DNA from: Nemophila menziesii
Lineage: Eukaryota; Streptophyta; Magnoliopsida; Boraginales; Hydrophyllaceae
Direction of reading: 5' to 3'
NCBI GenBank assembly: GCA_029959085.1
Contig: JARWIR010000024.1
Coordinates: 15,798,296 to 15,862,295, forward strand
DNA: 64,000 nucleotides
Made by a program: the position numbers and the translations under genes. Below, one piece after another: positions 23,670 through 35,645 of the stretch. The notes under the pieces are model-generated. The model was given only the letters and a program-made list of their open reading frames with translations, ran no database searches and was not told the DNA's origin. Position 1 is the stretch's first letter. Each line of letters begins with the position of its first letter.

Positions 23670-24300
23670 GCATCGCAATTCGAGTACGGGTCATATGGAA
23701 AAGTCCTACAAATCTAAGGGATAAGGCTTGTAATGTGGCTATATAAAAAGGCTTAGAAAGGAAAAAAGGGGTTGAGACAGATAATATAATAATAATAATA
23801 AGGGACAACAGGCGAAAAAGCGCAAAGGGGTTAACAAAGAACTGCCTTAAACATGTCCTATCCTATACAAATTATTAACTTCCTCACTTCTAGCACGTTC
23901 ATAAAATGATTTATATGCTAGTTTAGATCTCACATTCTACACACCACTCATGATGTCTAAGGTCAAACCTATTTCTACCGCATTGCTCAATGATCTGTTA
24001 TTTACTTTCAACAAGTGTTTCATATAAATTTTTTTAAGCATACACAAAAAAAGTTCATAAATATACTATTTACTATCATCAACTCATTAACAAATAGATT
24101 AAAAGACAAATTCACTAAATTCTACCTTACCTTCACACTTATTGAAAGCAACTAAAACACATAAAAGTGGGATGGAAATAATAGGTCTCCACCCTCAACT
24201 CAAAGTTGAGTAGTGACATCCACGTCTCGAAACAGACTCAGTAAAATTAAAGACAAACACCTAATATACATATAGAGAAAGGGGTAGATAAGAGAGAAAC
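23670..24300 (-). other. 3' untranslated region of element C, continued
   Basis: Continues the region cut by the solo LTR. It aligns with E (about 49160-49720) and G: GAGTACGGGTCATATGG, CTAAGGGATAAGGC, GGGACAACAGGCG. It ends with CTCAACTTTGAGTTGAG (inverted, near 24200), where coding remnants begin. A short ATA run lies near 23790. Confidence 0.6.
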
Positions 24301-25500
24301 ATACTCTAGAGGCTATTGCCTCGCGTGATCATCATTCACGATGGGATGGGGTAGATCCTCTGTTGTGTCTCGTCTTATTTTCTCCATGAGTTTAATGATG
24401 TGCACTTGATTAGACTTGATTAGCACGACATCATTAGCAAAGAGGGTTTGAGCTATTTCAATCTGCTTAAGTAGCTCACTCACCTTCTCCTAGCGAGGAG
24501 ATCCCTTTGAATGTAATTCTCTGAATTTTTTTTGATCCACTCATCACCTAAGATGGTACTCGACTTGATAACTAGTTTCTCTTTCTGCACAATGTTCACA
24601 TCCGCTTTCATCACTATGCTAGTGATCATTGATGGGTATTTCAAGTTAAAGAAACTCTTTGGTTTGACTAATAATCACATTACCTCATCAAAGATCACTT
24701 GTTCCATATCCACTTCTTCCTCTCCCATAATACAATCCAACATGATGGCGGATTTTTGAAGTAGATCCGCGACTCGAGCAGTCCCAAGGGCTGAGGGTGC
24801 AAGGAAATGGTACCAAATTTTCGCATCGAGTTGAAGGTACTTGTAAGGCCAAGATGTCTTCAACTTATCTCATCATTACTTAATACCAATTCTTTACTAA
24901 ACACCTTCTCTTATAGTTGGTTCCAATCAAAACTTTTGATTTTCTCCACAACATTTTGATATTTGCATGGTCCCACCAATTTCTTCATCTTAAAATGGCT
25001 TCTAATGTTTTCAACTGTGAAAGGAACCAACATACCCCAAATGGGAACTCTACCAATGCTATCTCAGCTAAAGAGGCCAAGATAGAACTTTCTAACTAGT
25101 TCAATATTAAAAATCGAACGCTTAATCATGAAAGTCTTCCAAACCAACCTTTCCCCAATCTCAAGAAATCTCTTATACTTGCCATTTTCTACTTCTTCAT
25201 GAAATTTCGGCTCGTGTGTGAATGTAGAAGTAGGTATAAGATCAATTGTAATAGCTTCTAGGGCCCTAGAATTCCTCTTTTGTTGGGTGGAGACATCTTG
25301 GCTTGACGAGGTTGTGGAGTCTTCTTCTTCAAATTATCGATCACTTGTTATTGCAAACTTGACTCCACAACAACCAGTTTCTCTTTAGCCAAATGACTCA
25401 AATCACCCTTTTGCCTCTTTGCTTTACTCACATAAACCTTGAGTTATTTCCTTTTATTTTCACCCAAATCCTTTATTGAATTCTTCTTCATCTATATTAC
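24301..25500 (-). pseudogene. downstream ORF of element C, 'putative plant transposon protein'-like
   Basis: Read leftwards from about 25500. Remnants in order: lysine-rich start, TQQKRNSRALEAITI (about 25270), FHEEVENGKYKRFLEIGERL (about 25200), NIELVRKFY, VGPCKYQNVVEKIKSFDWNQL (about 24990-24930), then 24863-24675 with YKYLQLDAKIWYHFLAP, LLQKSAIMLDCIM and DEVM. The segment WYHFL...LL..I.LDCIM..EEV resembles PF20167, known from plant retrotransposons; name recalled, not searched. Stops interrupt it. Same orientation as gag, so part of the element and not a captured antisense gene. Function unknown. Confidence 0.65.
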
Positions 25501-25929
25501 TAGTAGCAAGTGTCTCGATTTATAATCTCATCTTCCATCACCCAAAACTCAAAATTTTACCCAGTTTGAAAATTTCCCTTGAATGGATGAATGAGGTTCA
25601 ATTTAGAAATGAAAAGGTGTAGGTAATGTTTTTTTCTATGTGGGTATAGAGTATTGGTGGTGGGATAATAAGGAATTAAAGAAACATGACAAAGTAATTT
25701 CAAATTATTTTGGTTTGATTCTTTATTTCTTGGTAAGTTGGAATGATTTGGAATGGTAATTGTTGTTAGGAGTGATGTAAGGATGTTTTTGGTTGTAAAA
25801 TATGGTTCTCTTAGGTGTATTTTGATGTTTGGTGAACTTGGGTCGAAGCTCTAATGGTGGTTGAAGGGCTTGGGGAAGAAGATGCTTGGAGACAGGTCAA
25901 AAGAAGGATAAGGTTTAGACCTTGTCTTT
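25501..25929 (-). other. spacer of element C between array and downstream ORF
   Basis: Non-coding; aligns inverted with A 15700-16080 (e.g. ACCTCCATTAGAGC, ACCCAAATTATTCC, CAAGAAATCAAGAATCAAA). Confidence 0.55.
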
Positions 25930-26690
25930 ATTTTTTGTCGTCGTGCGGTACACCACACCTCCTGCGGTATACCACATCTCTTGTGGTCTAGCTCTCCAAC
26001 CTTACGACTTTCATAGCATGGGTCATAGTGGACACGGTTTGTATCTCACGATACCTACCGTGTAACGAGTTCTTACCACAGCCTATGTTGTAGATATCCC
26101 CGCCTAAGCACCGCCTAGGCATCAACTCCTTTCTCAGCCGCTTACGCCTAGTTAAAATTCTAGGCGTTTTCTCCTAGCGGCTTAGTCGCCGTGGAATAGG
26201 CGCCTAACCCGTCTAGACGCCTATTAATGGCAAAAAATGGCCGTCTAGGCGTTGATTAATGGCAAAACATGCCTACATAGGCCTGTTATTTTTATTATTC
26301 TCGAGAATACTTTAATTGATATTATAACTCAATTTTTAGTATTTTTATATTTAATATAGTGTTGTTAGATGAAATTTATGAGTTTAATAGTTAAAATTGC
26401 TATAATTACTACATGTATATTACTAAATATACAAAATTACACAACGAGATTCAAAATTGTATAATTCCGCCTAGACCCCGTGTTATCCCGTCTAGGCGCT
26501 AGGCCCTGGTCGACCGCCTAGGCCGCAAAACCGAGATCTACAACATATGCCACAGTTAAACTTCTCGTGCTGCGGTGTACCGCATGTGTCATGTGGTACA
26601 CCTCAGCTGCATCTCTAGAGCTTAAATGTTTTTTCTCTAGCATGGACGACAGTGAGATAGGATTTAGTGCACTACGGTACACCACGATTC
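25930..26690 (-). repeat. GCGGTACACCGC-type palindromic array of element C, split by a small transposon
   Basis: Variants on both sides of the insertion: GTGCGGTACACCACACC, CTGCGGTATACCACA, CACGATACCTACCGTG (left) and TGCGGTGTACCGCATG, ATGTGGTACACC, CTACGGTACACCACG (right). Same relative place as the arrays in A and X. Open frames across it (e.g. 26567-26770) are not genes. Confidence 0.65.
26088..26543. mobile_element. small non-autonomous DNA transposon (hAT-like) inside the array of C
   Basis: 456 bp with terminal repeat TTGTAGATATC / TTGTAGATCTC and many subterminal CGCCTAGGCG-type motifs (GCACCGCCTAGGC, GGCGCCTAACCC, CGTCTAGGCGCTAGG, ACCGCCTAGGCC). The middle is strongly AT-rich and non-coding. 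Flanks are CCTATG and CATATG, an imperfect match, so TSD length and superfamily are not settled; hAT is suggested by the subterminal repeats. Confidence 0.6.
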
Positions 26691-26922
26691 CTTGTTGTGT
26701 TGCTTACGATTTTCCCAAGAATTTCACTCCAAACTCAGTTTCTTGCTTACCTGTGAATAAAAAACACTAAACACCTTTCTCAATACATAATATACATCAA
26801 ATAAATATACAAATAAACACTAAATCCATAAATTTAAAACTGATAAAGCAAGAAAAACATGGGTTGTCTCCCAAGAAGTACTTTTGTTTAACGTCGTTGA
26901 AGTTCGACGTGTTACCTCAAGG

Positions 26923-29780
26923 TTATTTATTTCTCACGTAGCCTCCCCAACAGTGGGTGAGGCTATTAACTTCTGCCAATCGATGTTTATTACTTTTCTT
27001 GGTATCCAACTCAATTAATCTTTCGGAAATAACTCTTGTGACCTTGTAAGGGCCTCTCCAAGAACTTTTGCACTTTCCCTCGCGTGGTGTGTTTTGGATT
27101 TCATTGCAAAAGTGTCTCCTACCCAAAACTCACCAACTTTCCACTTTCTCTTAGGTTCCCTTGGAACCTTTCTCGCATTCTTCTTTAGGTAATCAATAAA
27201 TGTATCACCTTTGAGGTCAGGAGGAGATTTGGATTTAGATTTATGTCTTGGCTTTTTCTCCTCCAACCTAAGGTATCCATACCATTGATTGGATTATTTA
27301 CTTCATGATTTAGTGTGTCCAAGAGGAAATAATCTTCCGGTGGATTAAGGATCTTAAGACCCTTGAACACACTAAACTTCTCTTCCTCGTCTTGCACTCA
27401 CATGATAAGTTCTCCATTCTCTACATCAATCAATTTATGCCCCGTGGCTAGGAATGGCCGGCCCAAAATGATTGGCACATTCCTATCTACGTCGTAGTTA
27501 AGAATAAGAAAATCACAAGGAAATATAAGGTAACCTGCCTTGACGAGTACATCTTCTACTCTACCTTCAGGGAGGGTAAGGGCCCCATCCTCCATTTGCA
27601 AAGTCATAGTCATAGGACTCAAATGCCTGATCCTCAACTTCTCATACAATTATTTAGGCATGAGATTGATACTCGCACCTAAATCACATAAACCTCTCCC
27701 GGTCCATCCTTGACCAATTGATATAGGAATGTTGAAACTACAGGGTTCCTTCAATTTCAGAGGCAACTTACTTTGACATATTGCACGATACTCCTCCAGT
27801 AAACTAAATATCTCTCTCTCTAAATATTTACGTTTATTGGAAACCACCCCTTCATGAATTTTAAATACTTTTGCATTGCTAGGATGGTTTCCATAAACAT
27901 TAAATTAATGTGCAACTTCTTCATCATGTCTATGAACTTCTTGTACTCTTTAGAATTGTCCTCATTGTAGACACATGAAGGAAAAGGTGGGGCCGAACGA
28001 TTCTCATTAACAACTTCGTTATTCTTCTTCTAAGTGAAAGGTTTCTTCTCAACATTATCTTCCACGATTACCGGCAAAGCGCTTCTTCTTCAACCTCTTC
28101 TTCAAGGATTTCTTTCACTTATTTAGGCTTAGAGGTTGACTCTTTCTCTTTCATATTTTGAAAAGATGGGGGTAATTGCTTGCCACTTCTCAACGCGATC
28201 GCGTTACACTCCTCGTTCTTTTGAGGGTTTTCAGTGTTGCTTGGAATTTGACCTAGTGGCCTCATATGCAAATGGTAATCAATCTAGGATACCTGGGTTT
28301 CAAGAATTTTTAATGTCGCAGAGTGTTTATTCATTCGTTCATTGTTGGACTTCCACATCTTTTTATTGGATATTAATTTTTCATGTGTCAACGTCATAAA
28401 CAATCTCAAAGCTTGTACAATAGCATTTGAGGTACCTTCTTGTGGATAATCAGGGAGTAAATTTTGAGCAAGCCTCTCAGAATAGGAATCTTGAACTGGC
28501 CTTTAGCCTCCTTGGAATTGATTCTAAGGTCTTGGTTGAATTTTTTTTCCTTGGGGGCGTTGTTGATAATTCCTTGGCCGCCCCGTTGGGATTTGACCAG
28601 TTGAATCTAGGATGGTTGCGATTAGGTTGCATATACGCATGACCACCTACATAGTGGGTACCTCGAATAGATATAAATGCAGCGGATTCAGGATTACCTT
28701 GACACTCCTCTAAAATATGATCATAAGCACCACAATTTAGAACACCCAAAGGATTCTTGAAAAACTTTTACTTATTTCTGTTTATTTTTAGATCCTACCT
28801 TCAAGACCATACTATTGACCCTACCTGTTCGGATGGGTGTTCACCCCAAAGTGTTCCCGGACTGCATGCATACATCCGTAAGTAACTTAGTGCAATATGG
28901 AAAATTACAATTGCTTTATTTGACTTTCCAGTGTGGAGAACTTTACCTCTAGCGCGGTATTACTATCAACTTGTAGAATACCTATATGTGCTTGCGGTAC
29001 GTGCCAACTTCTTTAAGTATAATAATCTTTTCCCTTGCTTGTGCGGCATTAGTAAGATCCATTGAAACAAAAACACTACCACAGATATTATCCACTTGTG
29101 AACTTGAACTTCCATCAAGCCCTTTATAGAACATTGAGAGCTACATTAGAGGAGTATACCCATGAAGAGGGAACTTTATCAACTGTTGCTGAAATCTAGT
29201 CCATGTCTCCCCTAATGTCTCATCATCGTTTTTAAAGAAATTTGCAAGCTCAACTGGGTCTTTCATCCTCATACTCTGTGGATAGGATATATCAAGAAAA
29301 CTTTCTTGAAGTGAATCCCAATCCGGGATCGTCTTGGATGGTTGTCTATCTAGCCACTCACTCCCTCCTCTGGTCAAGAAAAATTGAAATATAAAGTAGT
29401 AAGTTTTCTCCCTTGTAACGCCTTGAGTGATATAGACGTCACATAACTGCATGAATTTCCGGATAGCACAGAGCAGATATTGGTGAAAGGCTCCAATGGA
29501 ATCCCATAATTCGGGAATTGATTTAACATACCCATGTCAGGCTTAAAACGCGCTGCTTGAAGAGCTGTAGGGCGAATCCCCATGGGTTGAACACGAAAAA
29601 GCACTCCTGGCTCAGGCATGCCTTGCATTTGCTGATTAGTTCCATTTGGTGTATTTGCTCGATTCATTTTCGCTCGTTGCGGAATATTATTTAGAACCCC
29701 TTCAAGTGTATTAGATCCTTGAGGTTGGTTCACTGGATTCTCATTGGCTACAAAACCAGGTAGTGTTTAAGATTAGCCAT
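26923..29780 (-). pseudogene. Gag-protease-integrase C-terminus polyprotein of element C, degenerate
   Basis: Starts at 29780 (ATGGCTAATCTTAAAC). Pieces in order: 29733-29374 (GVLFRVQPMGIRPTALQAARFKPD), 29452-29141 with the Gag core (ITQGVTREK, EWLDRQPSKTIPDWDSL, ETWTRFQQQLIKFP), 28749-28477 with a damaged zinc-knuckle region (NCGAYDHILEEC), then 27847-27398 with protease (active-site CDLGASINLMPK; flap VPIILGRPFLATG), linker with KVPREPKRKWKVGEFWVGD, and 27126-26923 ending CKSSWRGPYKVTRVIS...LTHCWGGYV. The GPY motif belongs to integrase C-termini. Reverse transcriptase, RNase H and the integrase core are missing. Several frameshifts and stops; no longer functional. Confidence 0.82.
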
Positions 29781-29962
29781 TAACAAGCGTGCTTTTCTTT
29801 CTCTTTCTCGCTTTATTCGGTCTTGAAATAGCCTCTCGGGATCTGAGTGCATACACCAAAACCTGTAAACCTAAGAAGAGACAAAAACACAAAAACTCCG
29901 GAAAACAGATTACAAACTAGACATTTCTACACTAAACCAAAAACACAAAAATATAAATGATA

Positions 29963-29980
29963 ATCCTTGGCAGCGGCGCC
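29963..29980 (-). other. tRNA-Asp primer-binding site of element C
   Basis: Minus strand TGGCGCCGCTGCCAAGGA, two changes from the intact site of E. Lies between LTR and leader. Confidence 0.85.
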
Positions 29981-29987
29981 ATTTTAC

Positions 29988-31533
29988 TTGTCGTCCCCCG
30001 TTGTGTGATAAAATAACATAGTAATATAAATGGGGTAACGGTTCCTCAATGTACGGATCAGAGACAAGTAAAGTGATAAGTAGTGTATCGGTTTCCTTAG
30101 GAATTAATTGTGATTTATGGTATCTATTCTAGTGTTACTGCATGTAGTTTGTTAGTATATTATTCAAATAGAAGACGTTTGTTTGGTTTTCAATGATTAT
30201 CAACTAAAGACAATGTCAATGCAAATAAGATAAAGCTATGAATGAGATTAAAATAATAATGAAGATAAACAAACTAAGTAATTAAATGAGAGATAGACTA
30301 GATGAGATGGTTACTTGAGGAATTGCTAGTAATAAGTTATGCCGCTAATTGACTTTGTTATTGATAAGGTAGAGTGGTTTTGTTCACATTAGCCGGGATT
30401 AAAATGCATCTATGTCCCCGCCCGGGTGATCTTAGCTCTCTAACTTATACACCAGAGGATTTGGGTAGGATTAGTTCCCTAAACCTATTGACTACCTAGC
30501 GTGCAAGAAGCAACTGATTCAAGGCACTACGCGCTTATGTACAGTTCTTTAATTAGATCCCCATCCATCAAGATGTTAGCTCAATTACGGAAGCTACATG
30601 CTACTTGGCTAGAGCACATGAGTATTTAATACAAATACATAGAAAATGGTATATTAAAATGAAACCCAACTCAATAAAATGTCAAATTGATATCCTAAAT
30701 GCAATAACGTAATTAAAAAGCTAAACACAAAATGTTACAATAACATTCTCAAACAATTAAAGTTCAGATCATACTAATGGAAAAACTAAATTAATTAAAA
30801 CTAAGAACATAATCATTTTAAAATTGAAAGAGTTACTGTTGATGATAAAAGGAGATGGTGACTGGTTGAGGTAGCATGGCCGAATTCATAGACAAACCCT
30901 TGTTTTTCCTCTTCCTTTTGTTTTAGCGCTTCCTCCCTTCTAAGTTGCTTCTCCTCATGGATAAAAGATAAGATAATGATATGGGGCCGGAAAAAAATTA
31001 TATAGCTTCTAAAAACGTTTGGGCTCCCTTTAGGTTAAGGAAATTAGGTTTGGAAGGGGCCCAACCCATTTTACTTAACCAAATTTTTGGTTCATACCGC
31101 GGTAGATGCAACTGGCATAACTTCTTCATCTTAACTCTGGATGGACTTCCGTCACTTGTGAAACAACCCTGACTTCAAGATCTTTCTAAATCTGAAGGAA
31201 TCAGATCCATAGCTCTCACCAATAAGTTGTAGTGACTAAAACACTAAGGTGCAAGATTTCTCTAGTAAACGCTTCAACTTTCCGAATTGGATCTAAGCTC
31301 AAATTCTGCTTTGACTTAGGGTTTCTCTTGACTCCTTGACTTTTTTCCTCATCTTGGACCCTTTTACCAAGCGTGTACCTGAAAGATACACACTTAGAAC
31401 ACAATTAAGGCGTAAAAGCTCTATAAACAGTATTGTATATACCAAAAGGGAAAATACCTCACTTAGGCCCAATAAACTCCTAAAGTAATATCGCGTGAAT
31501 GGATTTATCCGTCAGAAAAAGAGAGAGACATCA
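29988..31533 (-). mobile_element. 5' LTR of element C
   Basis: Minus-strand LTR, starts TGATGTCTCTCTC at 31533. About 85% identical by eye with the LTR at 19681-21285 (e.g. CTAATTGACTTTGTTATTGATAAGG, TTAGCTCAATTACGGAAGCTAC in both). Confidence 0.85.
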
Positions 31534-32108
31534 CTTGTTGTCCAATTATGATTAATATATTATCCGTAACAGCCTCCTCTTGCCTTTCTAAGTTGTTTTT
31601 CATTAGCCACATTACAAGAAATACCCTTTTGATTTTAGAATTTTTCTGTATTACCCGCACTCAAATCGCGATTCTTTGACACTTGTCTTAAGAGCTTGAG
31701 TTTGGGTGGTGGTCATGAGAAATACCATTGGGTGGCTTTTGCGCTATGTGCTTGTGCCTTTGTTCACTTAATATATATTGTAAACTTTTGCCGGGGTAAA
31801 AGGAAAAACAAAAAGATTAAAAAAAAAATATATTGAAAAGAGAAACATAGTAGCATGACTCCTCACATCAAAGAGAGATTCAAAGCTACTTACAAATAAA
31901 AAATATATACATTTGGACCGATAAAGTGGGAATTCTCTAGGTGATCATAAAGGGTTTCATTTGGGTTAATGGGGTTGTAAAATGTGTATCAAAAAGTTGG
32001 GTTGAGTGAGAACATCTTTTAGAGTAACTCAAAATTTATAGAGACTCGTCGATGGCTAGTGAGGAGAGAGCCAAAATTTCACTCTAAATGATCCAAATAT
32101 ACGATCAA
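31534..32108 (+). other. 3' untranslated region of element A, resuming after C
   Basis: Follows on from 19674 as shown by the paralogue at 33050-33600. Contains the conserved block CGATGGCTAGTGAGGAGAGAGCC near 32050. At about 32108 it jumps to array and downstream-ORF sequence, so the 3' LTR expected here is missing: a recombination or deletion junction. Confidence 0.65.
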
Positions 32109-32600
32109 CCCATGATCGAAAGTCAGAAAGATGCAAGTTAAGACCGGTATACCGCCGAAACATTTCCTTACACCTTTCCCACTCCAAATAACACCTTATC
32201 CACCCACGTCAACGTCAAGGGGTAATTCCATGAGAGGTATATTTTTTGGCTGAGGGTGAAAGGATATGACGTGAAGAACGAAGGCAATTTCTCATGTGAG
32301 GATGTAGAATAATCAAAGAAAAGAATTGGAAGAGAACAAGAGGATAACAAGAAAAGCTTCTAGGGCCCGAGTAGGTATCACAACACAAGTCTGAGACAGA
32401 AGATAGAAAAATAATATATACAAAGGATTTCTAGAGTTTTTGGATTGATTGGAATGGACCACATTAGGGGGAAGGCGAGGATGAATCACGGTGATACGAG
32501 AAGCGAGCATGTAATCTACACACCAAACCCTACCTTGGGTGTTGACGATGCGAGGAAATAGTCTTGAAGAGTACATTTTCTCTCTTCTCTGCCAATTCTT
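32109..32600 (+). pseudogene. element Y: array edge and deleted downstream ORF
   Basis: Begins with one array motif (CCGGTATACCGCCG, 32144-32157), then the spacer found in A at about 15995 (AACACCTTATCCACCCA), and both ends of the downstream ORF with most of the middle missing (GGAAGAGAACAAGAGG, then GGAGAACCC-like and GCGAGGAAATAG remnants). Open frames on the minus strand here are chance. Confidence 0.5.
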
Positions 32601-34006
32601 TTTTGTATATTAGGTGTTTTTATTTATAATATTGAGTCTTTTTTGAGTCGTGAAGTCATGACCCATCTTTTAGTTGTGGGTTCGGGATCTGTTGTCCCCC
32701 TCCCGACTTTATGTGTTAATTGTTTTTTATGTCTAGGAGTAGTATGTAGTGAATGTAACTATCAAGCAAAATTTTATTGAGTTAATGATTGTAAATAGTA
32801 GGTTTGCGAACTTTTCATTTGTTACACTTAAAGATAATCATGAAACACACTTAAAAGTAAAGAAAAGATTAGTGAAAAATGTGGTAGTAGTAAGTTTGAT
32901 CTTAGGAGCATGAGTGGTGTGTAGAACGTGAGATCCAAACTAGTTGATAAATAATTGATGTACGTGCTAGGGGTGAGAAAGTAACTAATTTGTATAGGAT
33001 AGAACATGATTAAGGCGGTTCTTTGTTAGCCTATTGTGCCATTTAGCTTGTTGTCCATTATTATTGATATGTTATCCATCTCAACCCCCTCTTTCCTTAC
33101 TGAGCCTTTTTAATTAGCCACAATACAAGCTTTATCCCTTAGATTTTTAGAACTTCTCCATATGACCCGCACTCAAATCGCGATGCTTTGACACTCGTCT
33201 AGAGCTTGAGTTTTGGATAGTAGTTTTATGGGAATTATTATTGGGTGGGCTTTTTGCTATATATTTGAGCTTTTTGATCACTTTTTTATGTATATTGTTA
33301 CCCTTTGCAGGATTAAAAAGAAAAATATTTGAAAAAAAAAATATATTCAAAAGAAAAGAAACATAGTAGCGTGACTTCTCACATCAAAAAGATAGTCATT
33401 GCTAATTACCAAAGAAAAATATATACATTTTGGACCGACAAAGTAGGAATTCTTTAGGTTATCATAAAAAGGTTTTATTGGGTTATTGGAGATGTGAATA
33501 AGTGCATCAGTTGGGTTGAGTGAGAAAATTTATGAGAGTAACACAAGCTCTACGGTGACTCGTTGATTGCTAATGAGGAGAGAGCTAAAAGCTCACTGTA
33601 AATTATCCAAATATATGTATCACACCTACCCTAAGCCTACATTACAGCCTTAAAGACCTTATGATTCTTGACCATGCAATTTAGAAGCTTTTGAACTAAT
33701 AGAGAGTAGTTAGATGGACCTTAGAAACTATGTGAGGATTGAGGAACACCCTATATCCACCATAGCAGACTAAGAGAAAAACATATCCTTCATGCATTGC
33801 AAAGCTAATATAATCTTGTAATTAATACACGTTGATTGTTTATTTAATAAGTGTACATATTTGATTTAGTTTGTGAATATTTCTATATGAGACTTTTTAA
33901 GATAATTTCTTTAGTGTCATTCATTAATTTTCAATTTCTACCTTCTTTGGATTGATTGGACTTAGGCCCTTCTAAACTCTATTTTTCTTTTTATTTTGTG
34001 GGGACG
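32601..34006 (+). other. 3' untranslated region of element Y
   Basis: Second plus-strand copy of the 3' region, parallel to 19180-19674 plus 31534-32100. Includes the uninterrupted site (about 33175-33200, CTCAAATCGCGATGCTTTGACACTCG) matching the target of the solo LTR in C, and the conserved block near 33560 (GCTAATGAGGAGAGAGC). Confidence 0.65.
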
Positions 34007-35563
34007 TGATGTCTCCCTAAATGTTCTAATTTTATACCCTTGGCAGACATCATTTTTGGTGTTTATTTCACTATTTAGATAGACTTTTAGTGTTAAAAGG
34101 CAATAATTCAATTTTCCTCTTTAAATTCTAGTATTTTTCATTTATTAAACTTTTGAGCGTAATATGGTTTGTTTTGAGTGAAAAGTTTGTAGGTTTTGAA
34201 TACTAGCAAGGAGAGGAATAGAAGATTAAAGTCAAAGATCGTGTAATAAAGTCAAAGCAAGAAGAAAAATTCCGAAGAGTTGACAAAATTCAAGCTGCAA
34301 ATCTGGAAGGTGGATGATAATCACTGATTTCGAGCTAGCTAAGCATGGATTCAGCCTCCGACTTGTGAAGAAGATTTATTCCTTATCGAGTTACAAAGAT
34401 TTAGCAACTGGAATGGAGTCATTCTGAGTTAAAAAGAGAAAGTTACAGCTGATTTAGTGGAGGTTGTTCAGCAGTTACGGGATTTGGGTTTAAGTAATGG
34501 ACTTGGGCTTTCTAATTTTCATTTAATCCTTTAGAAAAGCCCTAGTCCGATTTTTATAGTATAAATAGGCTTTAGACTCTTATTTTAGAGAAGTCAGAAC
34601 ACCAGAGAAGAAACTAGACCAAGGAAGAGAAGAAGCCAAGAGCTGGAGATTATCAACATCTCCAATTCTCAGCCAATTCAACTCCGTAATTAGGTTCTTC
34701 TATTTTATTTTGTAAAACAATTATGAATTCTTTTTATTTTAATTTCTTAGTTTTTCGTATTAGTATGAACTAAACTTATAAAGTGCTTGAAAATGCATAA
34801 TGGGTTAATCTCAATTCTATTTCATTTCATGTGTTTGAATTTGGGATTATAATAATTGAAATCAAATTGGGTAATTAGTATTTTTCCTTAATTTGCATTT
34901 ATTGACTATTAGTGAAGTCGCGAATCAACAATAGGACTTAATACTTAGGATATTCCATTTAGTGGCGAATGGATCACCTTGACGGGGAGTCTAGGTATGG
35001 AACCAATTAATCAATGTAGGATAGAAATAATGACTTTGACGAGCTTAATTAATCCTATGGCCTATTGGGTAATAAGAACTTAATCATTCGAAGGTGGACT
35101 ATAATCACCCTGACGGGGTTTGTAGCAGCTAAGAATAGCTCCTTAGTCCACCCTGACGGGGGTAAGGAGAATTCCGAATCCCGACCATTACTATTTACCG
35201 ATTTGTCCCTTAAACAAAACATGGAATGAATAGAGTTAGGTGAAATCCTTGCGTCTCTCAAGTACTACCTTTCATACCTTGTATCTAGCTATTTTATTTA
35301 CTTGCGTTTAGTTTAATATTCCCTTTAATTTAGTCTTTTAATTAATTGTCTTAGTTATAGAAAACGAAAACAAACATTCTTAAAATCAATTACTTGCTTT
35401 TACGTGCAATTAATCACTATTCGATAAGCATTAGAGTCAACCAATCCGTCCCTGAGAACGAATCTGTTTATCACATATACTACTTGGGACAACTGTACAC
35501 TTGCAGTTGTGGTTCTCTTATCCTTATTTGCATTTTATTTTAGAACACACAAAGGACCACCCA
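34007..35563 (+). mobile_element. solo LTR of the E family next to the polypurine tract
   Basis: Starts TGATGTCTCCCTAAATG and ends AAAGGACCACCCA, matching the E LTR in order (CACCCTGACGGGGTTTG, GAGCTTAATTAATCCTATGG). Flanked by GACG on both sides (34003-34006 and 35564-35567); the fifth TSD base is uncertain. Removing it joins GGGGACG to ACAAAACTTTGAG, the continuous sequence seen before the LTRs of C, E and G. Confidence 0.85.
34560..34567 (+). promoter_or_regulatory. TATA box of the solo LTR
   Basis: TATAAATA followed by GGCTTTAGACTC; at the same LTR position as the TATAAAAG of element E. Confidence 0.65.
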
Positions 35564-35569
35564 GACGAC

Positions 35570-35590
35570 AAAACTTTGAGTTGGTGGTCG
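35570..35590 (+). other. polypurine tract region of Y/A
   Basis: AAAACTTTGAGTTGGTGGTCG immediately precedes an LTR start. Compare TTTGGGGGTCT in E; the G-run is decayed here. Confidence 0.6.
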
Positions 35591-35645
35591 TGATGTCTCT
35601 CTTTTTGTGATGGATTAATCCATTTAAGATACATTCTTTTGGGAG
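35591..35645 (+). mobile_element. first 55 bases of a 3' LTR, cut by a LINE
   Basis: TGATGTCTCTCTTTTTGTGA resembles the start of the 9968 LTR (GTGATGGATTAATCCA shared exactly). It ends where the LINE poly-T begins; the rest of the LTR is not found beyond the LINE. Confidence 0.75.

Larger units (their letters stand above)
19675..31538 (-). mobile_element. complete but degenerate non-autonomous Athila-like element C with flanking TSDs
   Basis: Minus orientation. Order along the element: 5' LTR (29988-31533), primer site, gag, protease, integrase C-terminus (29780-26923), palindromic array (26690-25930), downstream ORF (25500-24300), 3' region with a nested solo LTR, polypurine tract and 3' LTR (19681-21285). 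It is flanked by CTTGC (19675-19679) and CTTGT (31534-31538), an imperfect 5-bp duplication. The empty site matches the paralogous sequence near 33050 (TTTAGCTTGTTGTCC), which confirms insertion into the 3' region of A. The two LTRs differ at roughly 15% of sites, so the insertion is old. Confidence 0.85.
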
